Shown here: positions 59,306 to 64,000 of the stretch, in pieces
Layout of the letters: each line of letters starts with the position of its first letter
How positions within the stretch are numbered: the stretch's first letter is position 1
Assembly (NCBI RefSeq): GCF_900104025.1
Contig: NZ_FNIQ01000002.1
Location: 434,001 to 498,000 of the forward strand
Length of the DNA stretch: 64,000 nt
Direction of reading: 5' to 3'
Origin: Geodermatophilus sp. DSM 45219
GTDB lineage: Bacteria > Actinomycetota > Actinomycetes > Mycobacteriales > Geodermatophilaceae
Translations under genes and position numbers: made by a program
The notes under the pieces: model-generated
The model's database searches: none
What the model saw: only the letters and a program-made list of their open reading frames with translations
Told to the model about the DNA's origin: nothing

Positions 59306-60078
59306 CCCCGCTCGACCAGGGCCAGCACCCGCGCCGGGGAACCCGACCCGGAGACGATCGGCAGCGGCGCGGCCACCAGCAGCACCCCCGTCGGCGGCAG
59401 CTGCGCCAGGTTCTGCAGCTGGGTGAGCCCGTACTTGCCGCTGCCCATGAGCGCCGCGTGGCAGGGGAACGGCGGGTCGAAGGAGTGCGCGGCGCCGGCG
59501 TCGGTGCCGACGGTCTCCACGCCCAGGCCCACCACCGGGGCCTCCTCGGCCAGCCAGCGGGCGCACTCCGGGGAGATGCCCGGCGTGTGCGGGCCGGTCT
59601 CGTCGGCGTTGAGGAAGTCCTGCTGCGACTCGCCGCGGGCGTCCCAGCCGGTGCGGTACAGCAGCCAGCCGCCCTCGGGCAGCAACCCGTGCTCACCCTC
59701 CCAGGCCCGGACGTGCTCGACCTCGAGCAGGAAGTCCGGATCGGCGGCGGCCTCGGCGGAGAAGTCCAGCACGACGGCCGGGGCCACCAGCCGGGCCGCC
59801 GGCACCGAGGCGACGTCGTCCCCGTCGGCGCCGGTCACCCAGTGGTTGGGGGCGTCGAAGTGCGTGCCGGTGTGCTCGCCGGTGCGGAAGTTGTTCCAGT
59901 ACCAGGCGGGCCCGCGGTCGTCGTACCGGCTGAGCTCCTCCAGCTCGAAGCGCGCGGTCTGCGCGAACTGCGGCGGGAGCGCGATGACCGGGGTCTGCGC
60001 CGACAGGGGGGCGGTGAGGTCGACGACCTCGATGCTCCCGCCGGCCAGCGCGGCGGCGAACGCGGACAGGGTCGACAT
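59302..60078 (-). CDS. Cyclase-family (kynurenine-formamidase-like) hydrolase
   Basis: 258 residues from ATG 60078, with GGAGG upstream. The metal-binding motif RTGEHTGTHFDAPNHW (HxGTHxDxPxH) is diagnostic of the cyclase/kynurenine formamidase family. Other conserved parts are EVVDLTAPLSAQTPV at the N-terminus and LLYRTGWDARG. Members hydrolyse amides or lactones. The coupled TPP enzyme suggests a small catabolic pathway, rather than tryptophan degradation; a kynurenine formamidase role is possible because a tryptophan dioxygenase exists elsewhere in the window, but is only speculation. Confidence 0.9.
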   Translation of the reverse strand: MSTLSAFAAALAGGSIEVVDLTAPLSAQTPVIALPPQFAQTARFELEELSRYDDRGPAWYWNNFRTGEHTGTHFDAPNHWVTGADGDDVASVPAARLVAPAVVLDFSAEAAADPDFLLEVEHVRAWEGEHGLLPEGGWLLYRTGWDARGESQQDFLNADETGPHTPGISPECARWLAEEAPVVGLGVETVGTDAGAAHSFDPPFPCHAALMGSGKYGLTQLQNLAQLPPTGVLLVAAPLPIVSGSGSPARVLALVERG

Positions 60079-60134
60079 CGGCGGGTCCTCCACGGGCTCG
60101 GGGTGCGGCGCGCAGAGCATGCCGCACGCCCGGG

Positions 60135-61817
60135 TCAGGAGGCCTGTGCGGGTCCGCCGTCCTGGGGGTGGCAGCGGACGGCGACGATCGCGACGTCGTC
60201 CTCCGGCCGGCGCCCGACGATCCGCTCGATCAGCGCGTCGCACAGCCGGTCCACCGGGACCGGGCCCAGCTCGCGCACCGCGGCGACCAGCCGGTCGGTG
60301 CCCTCGTCGATGCCGGTGCGGCCCTGCTCGACGAGCCCGTCGGTGTAGAACAGCAGCGTGTCGCCGGCGGACACCTCGGCCACCGCGTCGGTGCGCGGGC
60401 GGGTCGACTCCGCGCCCAGCAGCGTCTGCGGCGCCGCCTCCAGCGTCTCCACCCGGCCGTCGCCGTGCAGCAGCAGCGGCGCCAGGTGCCCGGCCGAGGA
60501 CCACCGCAGCACCCGCCGCCCGGTGCCGGCCAGCTCCGGCGGCTGCTCCAGGCGGGCGATGAGCGCGGTCGCCAGGGTGCCGATGCGCAGGCCGGTGAGC
60601 GCCGCGTCGACCCGGGTGAGCACCCGCGCCGGCTCCTCCTGCCGGTCGTAGGCGATGCCGCGCAGGATGCTGCGCACCTGCCCCATCGCCGCGGCGGCGT
60701 CGACGTTGTGGCCGACGACGTCCCCGATGACCAGCAGCGTCGCGCCGTCGGGCTGCTGGAAGGCGTCGTACCAGTCCCCGCCGACGTGCAGCGTGCTCGA
60801 CGCCGGCAGGTAGCGGACCGCGATCTCCAGGTCGTCGGGCTGCGGCGGCGGGGTGAGCAGGCTGCGCTGGAGCGTCTCGGCGACGGCCAGCTGCCGGCCG
60901 TACAGCCGGGCGTTGTCGATGGCCAGCGAGGCCCGGCGGGCCACCTCGACGGCGGTGGCGATCTCCATCTCCCCGTGCGGCGGCCGGGCCGAGGTGTTCA
61001 CCAGCGCGAGGACGCCGAAAGTCTCCGCCCGCGCACGCAGCGGGACGACGGTGATCGAGGTGGAGTCCAGCCGCTCCCACGCGGCCCGCACCTCCTCGTC
61101 GTCGCCCAACGCGGGCTCGACCAGGGCCGGGTCGATCACCGGCAGGTGGATCGGCTCGCCGGTGAGCAGCGCGGTCGCCATCGGGTTGTCCTCGTTCGCC
61201 GCCCGGACCCTCCGGCTGAGGTAGAGGTCCAGGTCGCCCAGCCGGGTCGGGTCGCGGTGCGCCCGTCCCTCGTCGGCGGGGGCGCCGTCGTCGCCCAGCA
61301 CGGTCACCAGGGCCCAGTCGCACAACCGGGGGACGACGAGGTCGACCAGCGTGGCCACCGACTCGGCCGGGTCCAGGGTGCTGGTCATGGCCTCGCTGAC
61401 CTCGGCGAGGAAGCGCATCCGGTCGTACTCGGCCGCCTCCGCCGCCGGGTCGGCCGCGCCGTCGGGCACCGGGCCGACGCTGCGCCGCAACGAGACGTGC
61501 AGCTGGTCGTCCACCCGCTCCGCGGTCGCGTCGAGCCAGCACCCCGCGGGCGGGTAGAAGCCCCGCCAGGTCACCCGCTCGCCCAGGCTCCGGGCGTGCA
61601 GCAGGAAGCTGTGGAAGATGGTGCCGGCGAACTCGGGCAGCGCGATCCAGATGTTGCGGCCGGTCAGTTCCTCGCGCCGGCGGCCCAGCAGGTCGGCGGT
61701 CGCCTGGTCGACCGCGACCAGCGTCCAGTCGCCGTCGAAGACCGCGAGCGCGGGCGGCCGGCCGCTCGCCGCCTGCGGCCGGGGGACGACCGCCGAGGGC
61801 ACCGTCGCATCCCTCAC
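60135..61817 (-). CDS. PAS-GAF SpoIIE/PP2C-type phosphatase
   Basis: 560 residues from GTG 61817. Order: a PAS-like domain (about 20-120, ALAVFDGDWTLVAVDQATAD), a GAF domain (about 140-300, SLAIDNARLYGRQLAVAETL marks the exit helix), and a SpoIIE PP2C phosphatase domain (about 320-545) with GGDWYDAFQQPDGATLLVIG, then DVVGHNVDAAAAMGQVRSIL, holding the metal Asp residues. It should dephosphorylate a STAS-type anti-sigma antagonist, with the PAS/GAF modules sensing light, redox or a ligand. Confidence 0.93.
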   Translation of the reverse strand: MRDATVPSAVVPRPQAASGRPPALAVFDGDWTLVAVDQATADLLGRRREELTGRNIWIALPEFAGTIFHSFLLHARSLGERVTWRGFYPPAGCWLDATAERVDDQLHVSLRRSVGPVPDGAADPAAEAAEYDRMRFLAEVSEAMTSTLDPAESVATLVDLVVPRLCDWALVTVLGDDGAPADEGRAHRDPTRLGDLDLYLSRRVRAANEDNPMATALLTGEPIHLPVIDPALVEPALGDDEEVRAAWERLDSTSITVVPLRARAETFGVLALVNTSARPPHGEMEIATAVEVARRASLAIDNARLYGRQLAVAETLQRSLLTPPPQPDDLEIAVRYLPASSTLHVGGDWYDAFQQPDGATLLVIGDVVGHNVDAAAAMGQVRSILRGIAYDRQEEPARVLTRVDAALTGLRIGTLATALIARLEQPPELAGTGRRVLRWSSAGHLAPLLLHGDGRVETLEAAPQTLLGAESTRPRTDAVAEVSAGDTLLFYTDGLVEQGRTGIDEGTDRLVAAVRELGPVPVDRLCDALIERIVGRRPEDDVAIVAVRCHPQDGGPAQAS

Positions 61818-61887
61818 GTCGTCCCCCGCCTCCCCGTCGTCTGCAACCGCCGTTGACGGAGGGAGGGTACGCCGGGGGCGGCCGGCC

Positions 61888-62193
61888 TCAGCCGAGGCGC
61901 TCCTCCAGGTGCACGGTCACGTCGTCGCCGGCCTCCTTGCCGATGGCCCGGCGCACGTCGGCGGCCACCGGCAGCTTGTGCGTGCCGTCGCCCAGGGCCA
62001 TGAAGGAGCTGCGGAAGGGGTGGCCGTCGATGGTGCCGCGCACCTTGACCAGGCCGCGGGTGCCGAAGAACTCCGCCGAGCCGGGCATCTGCACGTAGGT
62101 CCAGCCGCCGGGGGCGGCGGTGCTGCGCTGCAGCGGAGCGGTGAACGCGGTGTCCAGCGGGCCGGTGCGCGACGGACGGGGAGTCGTGGTCAT
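61888..62193 (-). CDS. DUF1905-type protein
   Basis: 101 residues from ATG 62193. The DUF1905 beta-barrel pattern is seen in [20 protein letters not shown], then [20 protein letters not shown] and [20 protein letters not shown] and [19 protein letters not shown]. The fold is AbrB/DUF1905-like, often in one- or two-domain cytoplasmic proteins with unknown function. It stands 69 bp downstream of the SpoIIE gene start region and 36 bp after the chrA stop, on the same strand. Confidence 0.88.
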   Translation of the reverse strand: MTTTPRPSRTGPLDTAFTAPLQRSTAAPGGWTYVQMPGSAEFFGTRGLVKVRGTIDGHPFRSSFMALGDGTHKLPVAADVRRAIGKEAGDDVTVHLEERLG

Positions 62194-62229
62194 GCCCGTC
62201 CGACCGCCGGCCGCCGCCGGACTCATCGC

Positions 62230-63609
62230 TCAGCCGACGGGCAACCCGGCGAGCCCCGCGGCCAGGCCGAGCAGCGCGCAGACGCCGAGGGTGCGCAGCA
62301 CCGACCAGCGCAGCCGGAACAGCAGGACGGCGGCGACCGCCGCGATGGCCAGCGGGACCGGCCGGAGGGTGCCGAGGTCGGGCAGCTCGAGGTGCAGCGG
62401 CCCCCGGTCGACGTCGAGGGTCCGGGAGAACAGCGTGTGGACGGCGAAGTAGACGCCCAGGTTCGCGATCACCCCGACCACTGCCGCGGTGATCCCGGTG
62501 AGCGCCGCCGACAGCGACCGGTTGCCGCGCAGCCGTTCCATGTAGGGCGCCCCGAGCAGCACGAACAGGAAGCTCGGCACGAAGGTCACCCAGGTGACCA
62601 GCAGCGAGGCCAGGACGGCGGCGGCCCACGGGTCGAGCGCCCCCGGGTCGCGGTACGCGCCGAGGAACGCGACGAACTGCACGACCATGATCAGCGGCCC
62701 GGGGGTGGTCTCGGCCAGCGCCAGCCCGCGCACCATCTCCCGCGGGCCCAGCCAGCCGTACGTCTCCACCGCCTGCTGGGCCACGTAGGCCAGCACCGCG
62801 TAGGCGCCGCCGAAGGTCACCACCGCCGCGCCGGAGAAGAACAGCCCCTGCTGCGTGAAGACGCTGCCCAGCCCGGTCAGCAGCGCCACCGCGGCCACCG
62901 GCACGCCCCACACCAGCAGCCCGGCGGCCAGCACCCGCAGCGTGCGCCTGGTCGTCGGCGCCTCGGTGTGCAGGACGTCGTCGCTGACCACCGGCGGCGG
63001 CCCGTCGTCCCCCGCCCCGGCGGCGGCCTCCTGCGGCAGCGCCGCCCGCCGCCACCGGCCGAGCGCCCACCCGGCCACCCCGGCCAGGGCCACGACCACC
63101 GGGAACGGGACGCCGAACAGCGCCAGCGCGAGGAACGCCGCGACCGCGATGGCGACCAGCGCGCCGCTGCCCAGCGCCCGCCTCGCGACCCGCTGCACCG
63201 CCTGCGCGACGATCGCCAGCACCGCCGGGGCGAGGCCGGCGAAGACCGCGAGGACGGCGGTGGTGTCGCCGAACGCCACGTAGACCGCCGAGAGCACCAG
63301 CAGCGCGAGGACCCCGGGGAGCACGAACAGGCCGCCGGCGACCAGCCCGCCGCGGGTGCCGTGCAGCAGCCACCCGACGTAGGTGGCCAGCTGCTGCGCC
63401 TCGGGGCCGGGCAGCAGCATGCAGTAGTTCATCGCGTGCAGGAACCGGCGCTGGCCGATCCACCGCCGCTCGTCGACGAGCGTGCGCTGCATGACGGCGA
63501 TCTGCCCGGCCGGGCCGCCGAAGGTCTGCAGCGAGATGAGGAACCAGGCCCGCACGGCGGTGCGGAACGGGACGACGGTCTGCCCCTGGGCAGGCGGATC
63601 GCGGTCCAC
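62230..63609 (-). CDS. chrA: Chromate transporter ChrA (two-domain)
   Basis: 459 residues from ATG 63609, the long two-domain CHR form. The two homologous halves each begin with a conserved Gly/Phe-rich helix: AWFLISLQTFGGPAGQIAVM (N) and FFSGAAVVTFGGAYAVLAYV (C). The signature AMNYCMLLPGPEAQQLATYV is in the N-half and ALAETTPGPLIMVVQFVAFL in the C-half. It exports chromate or sulfate-like anions. About 10-12 membrane segments. The YceI gene lies 14 bp upstream on the same strand. Confidence 0.93.
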   Translation of the reverse strand: MDRDPPAQGQTVVPFRTAVRAWFLISLQTFGGPAGQIAVMQRTLVDERRWIGQRRFLHAMNYCMLLPGPEAQQLATYVGWLLHGTRGGLVAGGLFVLPGVLALLVLSAVYVAFGDTTAVLAVFAGLAPAVLAIVAQAVQRVARRALGSGALVAIAVAAFLALALFGVPFPVVVALAGVAGWALGRWRRAALPQEAAAGAGDDGPPPVVSDDVLHTEAPTTRRTLRVLAAGLLVWGVPVAAVALLTGLGSVFTQQGLFFSGAAVVTFGGAYAVLAYVAQQAVETYGWLGPREMVRGLALAETTPGPLIMVVQFVAFLGAYRDPGALDPWAAAVLASLLVTWVTFVPSFLFVLLGAPYMERLRGNRSLSAALTGITAAVVGVIANLGVYFAVHTLFSRTLDVDRGPLHLELPDLGTLRPVPLAIAAVAAVLLFRLRWSVLRTLGVCALLGLAAGLAGLPVG

Positions 63610-63623
63610 GGCTGGCCCCTCCC

Positions 63624-64000
63624 TCAGGAGACGCGGACCGCGGAGACGTCGAACTCGATCTGGATGCGGTCGCTGACCAGCACGCCGCCGGTGTCGAGCG
63701 GGGTGTTCCAGGTCAGGCCCCAGTCGCTGCGCTTGATGGCGAGCGCGCCCTCGAAGCCGACCCGGGTGTTGCCGAACGGGTCCTTCGCCGAGCCGGTCAA
63801 CGTGAAGTCCACCGACACCGGACGCGTGGCGTCCCGGATGGTCAGGTCGCCGGTGACCGCGTAGGTCTCCGCGTCGACCTGCTCGACGTCGGTGGAGACG
63901 AACAGGATCTCCGGGTACGTCTCGGCGTCGAGGAAGTCCGCCGAGCGCAGGTGGGCGTCACGGTCGGCGGTGCCGGTGTCGATGCTCGCCGTCCGGATCC
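63624..64000 (-). CDS. YceI-family protein (5' end outside the window)
   Basis: About 125 residues remain, from the window edge to the TGA at 63624. The YceI beta-barrel signature is present: DAHLRSADFLDAETYPEILF, then YAVTGDLTIRDATRPVSVDF and SDRIQIEFDVSAVRV at the C-terminus. These lipocalin-like proteins bind long-chain isoprenoids or amides. The N-terminus, including any signal peptide, is not in the window. Probably the first gene of a unit with chrA. Confidence 0.9.
   Translation of the reverse strand, partial: IRTASIDTGTADRDAHLRSADFLDAETYPEILFVSTDVEQVDAETYAVTGDLTIRDATRPVSVDFTLTGSAKDPFGNTRVGFEGALAIKRSDWGLTWNTPLDTGGVLVSDRIQIEFDVSAVRVS

Overview
The window is very high-GC actinobacterial DNA with short intergenic gaps, many GTG starts and frequent 4-base GTGA stop/start overlaps. 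Gene content (MEDS and SpoIIE-type signalling proteins, a TIGR03086 protein, a DUF222/13E12 HNH gene, a CtpI-like P-type ATPase, an SBP56 protein) fits a soil or stone-dwelling Geodermatophilaceae-type actinobacterium (Blastococcus, Geodermatophilus or Modestobacter). The family placement is inference. I saw no tRNA, rRNA, CRISPR array or complete insertion sequence.

Layout. 1-9 kb: flavodoxin-like protein, an alpha/beta-hydrolase broken by an in-frame TAG, a TMEM175-type channel, an ABC exporter pair coupled to tryptophan 2,3-dioxygenase, a YihY protein, a heme-degrading-domain protein, a FUSC transporter, and a divergent TIGR03086/AraC pair. 9-24 kb: a giant P-type ATPase, secreted hydrolases, a MEDS-HATPase regulator, a cold-shock protein with three cold-shock domains joined by RGG/RDRG-rich linkers, a CoA-disulfide-reductase-like flavoprotein, AzlCD, an HxlR/GNAT pair sharing two matching operators, and a Mug-type DNA glycosylase. 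24-36 kb: a secreted beta-propeller, a membrane protein with a sigma-region-2-like N-terminus, a LysR / SCP2-like / hydrolase operon, a DctA transporter with its two-component system, an MFS exporter and a methyltransferase.

36.6-38.7 kb is the most unusual part. A DUF222/13E12-type HNH endonuclease gene is split, and its two homologous pieces lie about 1.7 kb apart. Between them is AT-richer DNA carrying one 438-residue two-TM protein of unknown function with two TTA codons. At the right edge is the beginning of a serine recombinase gene (MSTPLRPAIYAGISRDK) that loses homology after about 17 residues. This looks like the decayed remnant of an element integrated by a serine integrase into a 13E12-type gene, the same kind of target used by the mycobacterial element phiRv1.

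38.7-64 kb: a CNB-histidine kinase with a REC-glutaredoxin-like-TrxR-like fusion that lacks redox cysteines, GAF-ANTAR and small redox or zinc-finger proteins, two TetR regulators, and a quinate/shikimate catabolic cluster (ShiA-type MFS, shikimate dehydrogenase, QuiC-type dehydroshikimate dehydratase/HPPD fusion) with two matching operators and a relic Gfo/Idh gene. After these come a dienelactone hydrolase, an SBP56 protein, phosphofructokinase, a STAS protein, a subtilase with a separate propeptide-like protein, a TPP enzyme/cyclase pair, a SpoIIE phosphatase, a ChrA transporter and a truncated YceI gene.
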